The notes beneath the pieces are model-generated. The model did not search any database. It saw only the letters and a program-made list of their open reading frames with translations, and was not told the origin of the DNA. Made by a program: the position numbers and the translations under genes. DNA of 22,341 nt from UBA2219 sp964612075 (lineage in GTDB: Bacteria; Desulfobacterota; Deferrimicrobia; Deferrimicrobiales; Deferrimicrobiaceae), in assembly GCA_964612075.1 (NCBI GenBank), contig CAZTFC010000041.1:1-22341 (forward strand), given 5' to 3'. Positions 1 to 7,403 of this stretch are shown here, in pieces (the stretch's first letter is position 1; each line of letters starts with the position of its first letter).

Positions 1-2
1 GG

Positions 3-752
3 GAGTGGAAGACGCTCGACGACGACCTCGCCGGGCCGCACTCCATCGTCTCGGACGGCTCCATCTATGTGGCGGAAGACACGGGAAGGCACCGGCTCCG
101 GGTTTACGTGAAGGACGCCGAGGGCTTCAAGGTCCGCCAGATCGTCGCCGGGGTGGGGAACCGGCCGCACCGGGTCCGGTACGAAAGCGGCTCGAAACTG
201 TTTTACGCCGTGGGGTCCATCGACCAGAGCATTCATGTCTTCCGGAACGTCGACGACCGCCTCCGGCGGGTCAGGTCGAGGAAGATCGGGGAGCTCGGCG
301 CGCAGTACACCCGGTCGATCACGATCCGGGACGGGAAGCTCCACTTCGTAGGGGCCGACGACATCGTGATTTGCCGGATACTGGGCGAGGACGTCGAATA
401 CCTCTCCCGCCTGCCGCTCGCCGCGGCGTACCGCGGCTCGAACGACCTGTATTTCCTGCCCGACGGCAGCGGGCTGTTCGCCTCGACGCCGCGGAAGCTG
501 TACTTCTTCAAGGCCCTTGAGGAGCTGTCGGCCGGGAACGCGGTCGACATCTCCCGGATCGTCCGGGGGACTCCCTACTATATGGACGACTTCGACGGGG
601 GCATATGGATCCCCGAGATCACGGAGTACTCCCGGATCGTGAGATACGGCATGAAAGGCCAGTCCGTGGATTTCGCGGACAGGCATGTCCTCTTCGATTT
701 CGGCAGGCCGACGCCTGCGTCGGAAAGCCGGTTCGCGGCCCTGCCCCAGTAG
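3..752 (+). CDS. Beta-propeller-like protein, 5'-truncated by the window edge
   Basis: The reading frame is open from the first bases of the window, so the true start lies upstream and about 249 C-terminal residues are seen. A GTG at 69 could be read as a start, but coherent propeller-like sequence precedes it (a GPHSIVSDGSIYVAEDTG segment), so I treat the gene as truncated. Repeated short strands of the type PH-x-VRYESGSKLFYAVGS and GSNDLYFLPDGSGLFAS, spaced about 40-50 residues apart, look like NHL/YVTN-type propeller blades. No catalytic residues are recognisable. The next gene starts 21 bases downstream on the same strand, so the two may be co-transcribed. The function is unknown. The fold assignment is inference from repeat spacing; a different all-beta repeat protein is possible. 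Confidence 0.6.
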   Translation, partial: EWKTLDDDLAGPHSIVSDGSIYVAEDTGRHRLRVYVKDAEGFKVRQIVAGVGNRPHRVRYESGSKLFYAVGSIDQSIHVFRNVDDRLRRVRSRKIGELGAQYTRSITIRDGKLHFVGADDIVICRILGEDVEYLSRLPLAAAYRGSNDLYFLPDGSGLFASTPRKLYFFKALEELSAGNAVDISRIVRGTPYYMDDFDGGIWIPEITEYSRIVRYGMKGQSVDFADRHVLFDFGRPTPASESRFAALPQ

Positions 753-773
753 CCCCGCGGAGGAGGCGCGCCC

Positions 774-1742
774 ATGTCTTCCCTCGAAATCCCCAACGGA
801 TCGTTCGAGATCGACTCGGATTCCGACGGCGTGCCCGACGGCTGGGAAAGGGGGTTCTTGCCGGGCGGCGCGGGCGGGTACGACGACGGCGATTCCGTCC
901 ACGGGGCGCGGTCGTACCGGTTCGTCCACCCCGGGGGGCCGGGCAACGGCGGCGGGTACCTCGAGAGCGGCTTCTTCCCCGCTTCCGCGCTGTTCTTCCC
1001 GCCTGTGCGGTTCGCCTGCAAGGCCTCGAACCCGGGGACGGGGGTGGCCTGCGTCGTCCGCTTCTACGACCGGTGCAGGGCGCCGCTGGGGGAGCGGGAG
1101 GTGTACTCCTCCGTCTCCAATCCGGCGGCCTGGGGGCTGGTCGTGGTCGCCGACCCGGGAGGCGTGCCGGCCGGGACCGGGTACGCCAGGGTGCGCCTGG
1201 TCGGCGGGACGAGCGGCGCCGACGCGGCCGGGACGGTCTGGTTCGACGCCGTGGGCGTCGAGGGAGCCCCCGCGCCCTGCCCGCTCCCCGGAGTGGTGGA
1301 CCAGGCCGAGGCGAGGGCCCGGTCGGCGAAGTTCGTCGACGTGGGGCGGCCGTGGGACATCGTCATCCCCGGCGACGGCACGTCGTCCTGGCTGGTCGTC
1401 GGGGTCGAGCTTCGGGGGCGTTCCTGGACCGACGAGATGGGCCACGGTTCGTGCCGGCCGGTCGGCCGGTTCATGATCGGCGATCGGGTCTCCTCCGAGG
1501 CGTCGGGGCCCGGGACCGACGAATGGGGCGGGCCGTACCTCCTCTCCATGCGGATCGACGGGCTCGCCGGCGCGCGGCAGCTCCGTTTCCAGCTGCGGGC
1601 GGAGCCGGGAGGCGAGGTCGCCGTGGCCTTGCGGTCCCCGGCGGGGCTGCCCAGGCTCCTCCACCCGAACACGAGGGTCGTCGATGCCGTGGCGGGAACG
1701 GTCGCCGACGGATGGGAGGGAAAGCGGGGAGGCAGGCCGTAA
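774..1742 (+). CDS. Hypothetical protein with DxDxDG calcium-loop-like motif and jelly-roll-like N-terminal half
   Basis: This 322-residue protein is not one I recognise. It opens with NGSFEIDSDSDGVPDGWE (residues about 8-25). That is the D-x-D-x-D-G loop followed by PDGWE seen in calcium-binding thrombospondin type 3-like segments, and NGSFE-type openings are common in carbohydrate-binding-module-like jelly rolls. Residues to about 165 fit one such beta-rich domain, ending in a TVWFDAVGVEG strand. The C-terminal half is also beta-rich and unassigned. The ATG at 774 has a GGAGG about 8 bases upstream. No signal peptide is visible, which is odd for a calcium/carbohydrate-type domain; a phage-tail-like or otherwise intracellular structural protein is an alternative. 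Its stop lies one base before the GTG of the next gene, so co-translation with the SUMF1-like gene is likely. Confidence 0.6.
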   Translation: MSSLEIPNGSFEIDSDSDGVPDGWERGFLPGGAGGYDDGDSVHGARSYRFVHPGGPGNGGGYLESGFFPASALFFPPVRFACKASNPGTGVACVVRFYDRCRAPLGEREVYSSVSNPAAWGLVVVADPGGVPAGTGYARVRLVGGTSGADAAGTVWFDAVGVEGAPAPCPLPGVVDQAEARARSAKFVDVGRPWDIVIPGDGTSSWLVVGVELRGRSWTDEMGHGSCRPVGRFMIGDRVSSEASGPGTDEWGGPYLLSMRIDGLAGARQLRFQLRAEPGGEVAVALRSPAGLPRLLHPNTRVVDAVAGTVADGWEGKRGGRP

Positions 1743-1743
1743 A

Positions 1744-2532
1744 GTGCGCATCCCCGGGGCGATCCGCGCATTCCTGGTCGTGCTCTGCGCGCTGCCCGCC
1801 GTCGCGGCGGGCGGCCCGCGGACGGGCCCGCCCCCGGACCCTGTTACGGGCATGGAGTTCGTGTTCGTGAAGGGGGGATGCTTCCAGATGGGGGATTTCA
1901 CCGGGGAGGGGAATTCCGACGAGCGCCCGGTCCACGAGGTGTGCGTTTCCGATTTTTCCATCGCCAGGCGCATCGTCACGCAGGACCAGTGGGTGAAGGT
2001 GATGGGGAGCAACCCCTCCCGGAACCGCAAGGGGGGCGATTACCCGGTGGAGAACGTCTCGTGGGACGACGCGCGGCGCTTCATCGGGCGCCTGAACGCG
2101 AAGACGGGCCGGAAATACCGCCTTCCCACCGAGGCCGAGTTCGAGTACGCCGCACGCAGCGGGGGAAAGGACGAGAGGTACGCCGGGACGAGCAGCGACG
2201 AGGAGCTTTCGGAATACGCCTGGTATTACCGGAACAGCCGCGGCTCCACGCATCCAGTGGGCAGGAAGAAGCCGAACGGGCTGGGGCTGTACGATATGAC
2301 CGGGATCGTCTGGGAGTGGTGTTCGGACATCTACGGGGAGAAGTATTACCACCGCTCGCCGCGGCTGGACCCGAAGGGGGCGGAGGAAGGCTTCTACCGG
2401 GCCCTCCGGGGCGGGTGCTGGGACACCGACGCCAGGAACGCCCGCACCGCGTCCCGCTACTGGTCCCCGCCGGAGGTCGGCAACGACAAGCGCGGCTTCC
2501 GCCTCGTGCTCCCCGTCCGGGGAGGGAATTGA
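1744..2532 (+). CDS. Exported SUMF1/formylglycine-generating-enzyme-fold protein lacking the catalytic cysteines
   Basis: This is a 262-residue protein with the GTG at 1744 as start. That start has a GGGGAGG Shine-Dalgarno sequence just upstream and gives a clean signal peptide (basic MRIPGAIR, hydrophobic AFLVVLCALPAV, AxA-type cleavage near residue 22). An in-frame ATG at 1684 would bury the signal inside the preceding gene. The SUMF1 fold is shown by GMEFVFVKGGCFQMGDF (36-52), RPVHEV (61-66), YPVENVSWDDARRF (100-113), YRLPTEAEFEYAAR (125-138), VWEWCSD (189-195) and RGGCWDTDARNARTASRY (222-239), ending in GFRLV. In true formylglycine-generating enzymes two cysteines lie just after the RGGS motif (Cys336 and Cys341 in human SUMF1); here those places are Thr and Ala. 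It is therefore probably not an FGE. The fold is also used for ergothioneine/ovothiol-type oxidation and for non-enzymatic display or binding. The family call is strong; the role is unknown. Confidence 0.85.
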   Translation: MRIPGAIRAFLVVLCALPAVAAGGPRTGPPPDPVTGMEFVFVKGGCFQMGDFTGEGNSDERPVHEVCVSDFSIARRIVTQDQWVKVMGSNPSRNRKGGDYPVENVSWDDARRFIGRLNAKTGRKYRLPTEAEFEYAARSGGKDERYAGTSSDEELSEYAWYYRNSRGSTHPVGRKKPNGLGLYDMTGIVWEWCSDIYGEKYYHRSPRLDPKGAEEGFYRALRGGCWDTDARNARTASRYWSPPEVGNDKRGFRLVLPVRGGN

Positions 2533-2541
2533 GGTAATATT
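2533..2541 (+). promoter_or_regulatory. Candidate extended -10 promoter for bacterioferritin
   Basis: GGTAATATT directly follows the stop of the preceding gene and lies about 34 bases before the bacterioferritin ATG. It resembles a TAATAT -10 element preceded by GG. Very similar sequences stand before three other genes in this window (13119, 14439, 18638). No convincing -35 is visible upstream in the GC-rich coding sequence. Confidence 0.35.
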
Positions 2542-2574
2542 GAAGGGAGGATCATCACACCATTGGAGGCCCCG

Positions 2575-3048
2575 ATGAAAGGGAACGCGAAGCTTATCGA
2601 GACGCTGAACTCGCTGCTGTCGGACGAGTTGACCGCCATCAACCAGTACATGGTCCATTCGGAGATGTGCGACAACTGGGGCTACGAAAAGCTGCACAAG
2701 CATTTCGAGGCGCGGGCCATCCAGGAGATGAAGCACGCCGAGGACCTCATCGCCCGGATCCTTTATATGGAGGGCATCCCCACGGTGTCCGTCCTGGGGA
2801 AGATCACGATCGGCTCGGACGTCCCGAAGCAGCTCGCGGCGGACCACGTGGCGGAGGAGATGGCCATCAAGGCGTACAACGCGGCGATCGCCCTGGCGGG
2901 CGAGGTCGGCGACAACGCCACCGCCGACTTCCTGACAGGGATCCTCAAGGACGAGGACGCCCACATGAACGGGATCGAGGAGCTGCAGGCGCAGGTCGGG
3001 CAGATGACGCTTCCCATCTTCCTCACCACCCAGGTGGGCAACAAGTAG
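2575..3048 (+). CDS. bfr: Bacterioferritin (heme-binding ferritin)
   Basis: This 157-residue protein has the usual length for bacterioferritin, which stores iron as a 24-subunit shell and oxidises Fe(II) at a di-iron site. Every ferroxidase ligand falls at its canonical number: Glu18 (SDELTAINQY), Glu51 and His54 (IQEMKHAED), Glu94, and Glu127 with His130 (DEDAH). Met52, the heme ligand between subunits in classical bacterioferritin, is also present. The ATG at 2575 is preferred because GGAGG sits about 5 bases upstream; a TTG at 2563 would place the Shine-Dalgarno sequence inside the gene. It stands alone between the SUMF1-like gene (42-base gap) and a strong terminator. No bacterioferritin-associated ferredoxin is nearby. 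Confidence 0.96.
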   Translation: MKGNAKLIETLNSLLSDELTAINQYMVHSEMCDNWGYEKLHKHFEARAIQEMKHAEDLIARILYMEGIPTVSVLGKITIGSDVPKQLAADHVAEEMAIKAYNAAIALAGEVGDNATADFLTGILKDEDAHMNGIEELQAQVGQMTLPIFLTTQVGNK

Positions 3049-3054
3049 CCGGAA

Positions 3055-3090
3055 GGGACCCGGCGGCCCCGCCGGGTCCCCCCCTTTCTT
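3055..3090 (+). terminator. Intrinsic terminator between convergent bfr and ackA
   Basis: A perfect 12-bp inverted repeat (GGGACCCGGCGG at 3055-3066, CCGCCGGGTCCC at 3069-3080) is followed by CCCCTTTCTT. Two bases separate the arms, so the innermost pairs must open to form the loop. The hairpin lies six bases after the bfr stop and 17 bases before the end of ackA on the other strand, so it could stop transcription from both sides. The T-tract is short and the minus-strand side has only TTCC, so termination is more convincing for bfr. Confidence 0.65.
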
Positions 3091-3097
3091 CCTCCGT

Positions 3098-4198
3098 CTA
3101 AAGCCCCCTCGCCGCCTCCCGGGCGATGTGCAGCTCCTCGCGGGTGCGCAGGGCGAGGATCCTCCCCCCGGGGCCGTCGGCGGCGAGGTCCGCGTCGGGC
3201 CTCGCGGAGCGGTTTTTCGCTGGGTCGAGGTGCAGGGAAAGGCATTCGAGCCCGCGGCAGACCTCTTCCCGCAGCTCCGCGGAGTTTTCCCCCACCCCCG
3301 CGGTGAAGACCAGGGCGTCCACGCCCCCCAGCGCCACGGCGAGGGACCCCACGGCCGCCCGGACGGAGTGGTAATAGATCGACAGCGCCAGCCGGGCCCG
3401 CCCGTTCCCCGCCTCCGCCGCCGCGCGGACCTCGCGGAAGTCGGAGGAGACGCCCGACACCCCCAATAGCCCGCTTTTCCGCTGGAGGATGTCGAAGAGC
3501 TCCACCCGGGTGATCCCCATCCGCTCCATGGCGTAGAACAGGATCCCCGCGTCGACCGACCCGGCGCGGGTCCCCATCATGAGCCCCTCCATCGGCGTGA
3601 ACCCCATGGTGGTGGCGACCGGCTTCCCGCCGAGGGTGGCCGTCGCGGAGCAGCCGTTCCCGAGGTGGCAGACGACGGCGCGCAAGGACGCGGGGGGGCG
3701 GCCGAGGAACTCGGCGGCCCGCCCGGAGCAGTAGGCGTGGCTGATGCCGTGGAAGCCGTAGCGGCGGATCCCGGGATTCTCGTACCACTCGTACGGAAGG
3801 GGGTAGACGTGCCGGTCGGGGGGCAGCTCCGCGAAGAACGCCGTGTCGAAGACCGCGACGTGGGGCACGTCCGGGAGGGCGCGCCGCGCCGCGACGATCG
3901 TCCGGAGGGCCGGGGGGTTGTGGAGGGGCGCCAGCTTCGTGAGGCTTCCGATCAGGCCCAGAACCCGGTCGTCGATCCGGACGCTCTCCCGGAAATGGCG
4001 CCCCCCGTGGACCACCCGGTGGCCGACGGCGGCGACCGGGTCGTCGGCGATGCGTTTCCGGATCGAGGAAAGGATCTTCTCCACCGCGTTCGCCGGGGGG
4101 TCCTCCAGCGTTTCCCCGGCGACGAGCTCCATCGCCTCCCCGGCGAAGAGGGAGTACTTGATCGTGCTCGACCCCGCGTTGAAGGCGAGGACGCTCAC
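3098..4198 (-). CDS. ackA: Acetate kinase
   Basis: The 366-residue product catalyses acetyl phosphate + ADP to acetate + ATP (reversible). Signature segments are in order: FNAGSSTIKYSLF (6-18, with the conserved Asn7), HRVVHGG (60-66), FDTAFF with the catalytic-type Asp118, RRYGFHGISH (145-154), HLGNGCSATA (178-187), GFTPMEGLMMGTRAGSVD (199-216) and FTAGVGENS near residue 330. Typical acetate kinases are near 400 residues, so this is a compact member. The start is GTG at 4198-4196, inside the GTGA that also carries the stop of the upstream phosphoketolase gene, a 4-base overlap suggesting translational coupling. The reading frame stays open further upstream only because it shadows that gene. 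The pairing with phosphoketolase says its main substrate here is probably acetyl phosphate from that enzyme; no pta is seen in the window. Confidence 0.97.
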   Translation of the reverse strand: MSVLAFNAGSSTIKYSLFAGEAMELVAGETLEDPPANAVEKILSSIRKRIADDPVAAVGHRVVHGGRHFRESVRIDDRVLGLIGSLTKLAPLHNPPALRTIVAARRALPDVPHVAVFDTAFFAELPPDRHVYPLPYEWYENPGIRRYGFHGISHAYCSGRAAEFLGRPPASLRAVVCHLGNGCSATATLGGKPVATTMGFTPMEGLMMGTRAGSVDAGILFYAMERMGITRVELFDILQRKSGLLGVSGVSSDFREVRAAAEAGNGRARLALSIYYHSVRAAVGSLAVALGGVDALVFTAGVGENSAELREEVCRGLECLSLHLDPAKNRSARPDADLAADGPGGRILALRTREELHIAREAARGL

Positions 4199-6555
4199 GC
4201 CGTCCACCGCCAGTTGCGGATCTCCGGCATGTCCTCCCCGTGCTCCCGGATGTGCTGCTTGTGGTCGATCAGCCGGTCCCGCAGGTCCTGCTTGGCGTAC
4301 GCGGCCTTCGGCCCCAGCGCCGGCACCCGGTCGATCACGTCCCCCGCGAGGTGGAACCGGTCGAGGTCGTTGAGGACCACCATGTCGAAGGGGGTCGTGG
4401 TCGTCCCTTCCTCCTTGTAGCCGCGCACGTGGAGGTTGACGTGGTTGGTCCTTCGATAGGTCAGACGGTGGATGAGCCAGGGGTAGCCGTGGAACGCGAA
4501 GATGATCGGCTTGTCCTTCGTGAAGATGGCGTCGAAGTCCTTGTCGGAGAGGCCGTGCGGGTGCTCGCTCGGCGGCTGCAGCTTCATCAGGTTCACGATG
4601 TTGACGACCCGGATCCGCAGGGAGGGCACCATCTCCCGAAGCAGGGAGACGGCCGCCAGCGTTTCGAGCGTCGGCACGTCGCCCGCGCACGCCATCACGA
4701 CGTCGGGCTCCGTGCCGCGGTCGTTGCTCGCCCATTCCCAGATCCCGATCCCCGCCGAGGTGTGGTGGATCGCCTCGTCCATGGTGAGCCACTGCAGGGA
4801 GGGCTGCTTCCCGGCGACGATGACGTTCACATAGTTGCGGCTGCGCAGGACGTGGTCGGTCACCGACAGCAGGCAGTTCGCGTCGGGGGGGAGGTAGACG
4901 CGGATGACGTCCGCCTTCTTGTTCACCACGTGGTCGATGAACCCCGGGTCCTGGTGGCTGAAACCGTTGTGGTCCTGCCGCCAGACGTGCGAGGTGAGCA
5001 GGTAGTTGAGGGAGGCGATCGGCCTGCGCCACGGGATGTGGCGCGTGACCTTCAGCCACTTCGCGTGCTGGTTGAACATCGAGTCGACGATGTGGATGAA
5101 CGCCTCGTAGCAGGAAAAGAGGCCGTGCCGCCCGGTCAGCAGGTATCCCTCGAGCCACCCCTGGCACTGGTGCTCGCTCAGCATCTCGACGACGCGCCCG
5201 TCGGCCGACAGCTTCTCGTCGGTCGGCAGCGTCCCGGCGACCCACGTCTTGCCTGTGACCTCGAAGACGGCGCCGAGCCGGTTGGAGGCGGTCTCGTCGG
5301 GGCCGAAGATCCGGAAGTTGCGGGCGTCGGCGTTCCGCTTCATGACGTCGCGCAGGAACGTCCCCATGACCCGCGTCGCCTCGGCCTCGACGGTCCCGGG
5401 GGCGGGGACGTGCACGGCGTAGTCGCGGAAGTCGGGCATGCGGAGGTCGTGGAGGAGCAGCCCGCCGTTGGCGTGCGGGTTCGCGCCCATCCGCCGGTTC
5501 CCCTCCGGCGCAAGCTCCGCGATTTCGGGGAGCAGCCGCCCCTGCCCGTCGAACAGCTCTTCCGGCCGGTAGCCGCGCATCCACTCCTCGAGCAGCTTCA
5601 CGTGGCCCGGGCTGGAGGCCATCTCGGAGAAGGGCACCTGGTGGGAGCGCCACGTGCCCGTCGACGGCTTGCCGTCGACCTCCTTCGGCCCGGTCCAACC
5701 CTTCGGGGTCCGCAGCACGATCATCGGCCAGCGGGGGCGCGACACGTCGCCCGTCGCGCGCGCCTTTTCCTGGATCGCGCGGATCTTTTCCAGCGCCCCG
5801 TCGAGCGCGGCGGCCATCGCCTGGTGCATCGGCTCCGGGTCCGAGCCCTCGACGAAGATCGGCTCGTAGCCGTAGCCGAGGAAGAGCTGCTCCAGCTCCT
5901 CCCTCGGGATCCTCGCGAGGACGCAGGGGTTGGCGATCTTGTAGCCGTTCAGGTGGAGGATCGGCAGCACCGCCCCGTCGCTGACCGGGTTCAGGAACTT
6001 GTTCGAGTGCCAGCCGGTCGCCAGAGGGCCCGTCTCGGCCTCGCCGTCGCCCACGACGCATGCGACGACGAGGTCGGGGTTGTCGAAGGCGGCGCCGAAG
6101 GCGTGGCTCAACGCGTAGCCGAGCTCGCCCCCCTCGTGGATCGAGCCCGGGACCTCGGGGGCGACGTGCGAGGGGATCCCCCCGGGGAAGGAGAACTGCT
6201 TGAAGAGCCGCTTCATCCCTTCCTCGTCCCGCGAGACGTCCGGGTAGAACTTGCTGTAGGTCCCCTCGAGCCAGGTGTTGGCGACGAGGGCGGGGCCTCC
6301 GTGTCCCGGGCCGGTGATGTAGATCATGTCCAGGTCGCGCTCCTTGATGACCCGGTTCAGGTGGACGTAGATGAAGTTGAGCCCCGGGGTGGTCCCCCAG
6401 TGCCCCAGGAGGCGGGGCTTGACGTGAGATATCTCGAGCGGTTCCTTCAGGAGGGGGTTGTCGTACAGGTAGATCTGGCCGACGGACAGGTAGTTGGCCG
6501 CCCGCCACCAGGCGTCCATCCGCCGGAGCTGCTCGGGCCGGAGCGGATTCTTCAT
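4195..6555 (-). CDS. xfp: Xylulose-5-phosphate/fructose-6-phosphate phosphoketolase
   Basis: This 786-residue protein has the full family length. The enzyme uses thiamine diphosphate and phosphate to cleave xylulose 5-phosphate (to acetyl phosphate + glyceraldehyde 3-phosphate) and often fructose 6-phosphate. Visible motifs are the N-terminal WWRAANYLSVGQIYL (16-30), HVKPRLLGHWGTTPGLNF, TGPGHGGPA (81-89), the thiamine diphosphate/Mg motif GDGEAETGPLATGWHSNKFL (169-188), FGPDETASNRL, SNYV-region RNYVNVIVAGKQ, and HGYPWLIHRLTYRR near the C-terminus. The ATG at 6555 has GGGAGGAGG about 6 bases upstream. The gene overlaps ackA by 4 bases and starts 48 bases after sdhB, with no clear terminator between, so read-through from the sdh operon is possible. 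Whether it prefers xylulose or fructose phosphate cannot be told from sequence alone. Confidence 0.97.
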   Translation of the reverse strand: MKNPLRPEQLRRMDAWWRAANYLSVGQIYLYDNPLLKEPLEISHVKPRLLGHWGTTPGLNFIYVHLNRVIKERDLDMIYITGPGHGGPALVANTWLEGTYSKFYPDVSRDEEGMKRLFKQFSFPGGIPSHVAPEVPGSIHEGGELGYALSHAFGAAFDNPDLVVACVVGDGEAETGPLATGWHSNKFLNPVSDGAVLPILHLNGYKIANPCVLARIPREELEQLFLGYGYEPIFVEGSDPEPMHQAMAAALDGALEKIRAIQEKARATGDVSRPRWPMIVLRTPKGWTGPKEVDGKPSTGTWRSHQVPFSEMASSPGHVKLLEEWMRGYRPEELFDGQGRLLPEIAELAPEGNRRMGANPHANGGLLLHDLRMPDFRDYAVHVPAPGTVEAEATRVMGTFLRDVMKRNADARNFRIFGPDETASNRLGAVFEVTGKTWVAGTLPTDEKLSADGRVVEMLSEHQCQGWLEGYLLTGRHGLFSCYEAFIHIVDSMFNQHAKWLKVTRHIPWRRPIASLNYLLTSHVWRQDHNGFSHQDPGFIDHVVNKKADVIRVYLPPDANCLLSVTDHVLRSRNYVNVIVAGKQPSLQWLTMDEAIHHTSAGIGIWEWASNDRGTEPDVVMACAGDVPTLETLAAVSLLREMVPSLRIRVVNIVNLMKLQPPSEHPHGLSDKDFDAIFTKDKPIIFAFHGYPWLIHRLTYRRTNHVNLHVRGYKEEGTTTTPFDMVVLNDLDRFHLAGDVIDRVPALGPKAAYAKQDLRDRLIDHKQHIREHGEDMPEIRNWRWTA

Positions 6556-6603
6556 GAAGACCTCCTCCCGCCCCCCCCGGCTTCACGGGATCGACCCGGC
6601 TTT

Positions 6604-7374
6604 TCAGTCGCTCGACTTGAACGGCCCGGTCTTCGCCAGGATGAGGGCTTTCAGGAATTCTCGGTTCAGTTTGGCGATGAACTTCACGCTGATCCCTTTG
6701 GGGCAGACCGCCTCGCATTCATAGTGGTTGGAGCAGTTCCCGAACCCGCAGTCCCGCATCGCCTGGATCATCTCCGCGACCCGCTCGGGCGCCTCCACCC
6801 GCCCCTGGGGCAGGACCGCGAGGTGGGCCACCTTCGCCCCCACGAAGAGCATGGCCGCCCCGTTGGGGCAGGCCGCGACGCAGGCGCCGCACCCGATGCA
6901 CTCCGCCCCGTCCATCGCGTAGTCGGCGTCCCCCTTCGGGATCGGGAGGGCGTTGCCGTCGGGAACGCCGCCCGTGTGGCAGGAGATGTACCCTCCCGCC
7001 TGGATGAGCTTGTCGAGCGTCCCCCGGTCGACCACCAGGTCCCGGAGGATGGGGAAGGCGCGGGCCCGCCACGGCTCGATGTAGAGCGTGTCGCCGTCCT
7101 TGAACTTCCGCATGTGGAGCTGGCAGACGGTGGTCCGCTCGAAGCCGCCGTGCGGGACGCCGTTGATCACCGCGGAGCACATGCCGCAGATCCCCTCGCG
7201 GCAGTCGTGGTCGAACGCGATGGGCTCCTTCCCCTCCCGGATCAGATCCTCGTTGACCACGTCGAGCATCTCGAGAAAGGAATGGTCGGGGGTGATGTTT
7301 CTCGCGGTGTAGGTCTCGAACCGGCCGGCGTCGCCGGGGTCCCTCTGCCGCCACACGATCAGCTTCAGGTTCAT
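6604..7374 (-). CDS. sdhB: Succinate dehydrogenase/fumarate reductase iron-sulfur subunit
   Basis: This 256-residue subunit carries electrons between the flavin and the membrane quinone site. Cysteines for all three clusters are present: the [2Fe-2S] set in CREGICGMC (Cys58, 63, 66) plus Cys84; the [4Fe-4S] set in CIGCGACVAACP (Cys159, 162, 165) with Cys169 of the neighbouring cluster; and CGFGNCSNHYECEAVCP (Cys209-224) completing the C-terminal clusters. The ATG at 7374 begins MNLKLIVWRQ, as in type B enzymes; a GGGACC upstream is only a weak Shine-Dalgarno sequence, and the 29-base gap to sdhA suggests shared translation. The clusters do not tell whether the complex works mainly as succinate dehydrogenase or fumarate reductase in vivo; the gene could equally be called frdB. 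Confidence 0.96.
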   Translation of the reverse strand: MNLKLIVWRQRDPGDAGRFETYTARNITPDHSFLEMLDVVNEDLIREGKEPIAFDHDCREGICGMCSAVINGVPHGGFERTTVCQLHMRKFKDGDTLYIEPWRARAFPILRDLVVDRGTLDKLIQAGGYISCHTGGVPDGNALPIPKGDADYAMDGAECIGCGACVAACPNGAAMLFVGAKVAHLAVLPQGRVEAPERVAEMIQAMRDCGFGNCSNHYECEAVCPKGISVKFIAKLNREFLKALILAKTGPFKSSD

Positions 7375-7403
7375 GGTCCCGCGGCCGGGTCCCTTTTCGG
7401 GGA

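Noticed and set aside
1684..1743. Upstream ATG for the SUMF1-like gene
   Set aside because: It lies inside the preceding gene and would put a non-hydrophobic extension before a clear signal peptide. The GTG at 1744 has a good ribosome site.
1744..2532. Annotation as a working formylglycine-generating enzyme
   Set aside because: Neither cysteine of the active pair is present, and no sulfatase is in the window.
2563..2574. TTG start for bacterioferritin
   Set aside because: It would place the GGAGG ribosome site within the coding sequence, and ferroxidase residues fall on canonical numbers only from the ATG at 2575.
3098..6718. Possible fusion of acetate kinase to a long N-terminal extension
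   Set aside because: The upstream part of that frame is a shadow of phosphoketolase. The kinase proper begins at the GTG at 4198, where FNAGSS follows immediately, as is usual for the family.
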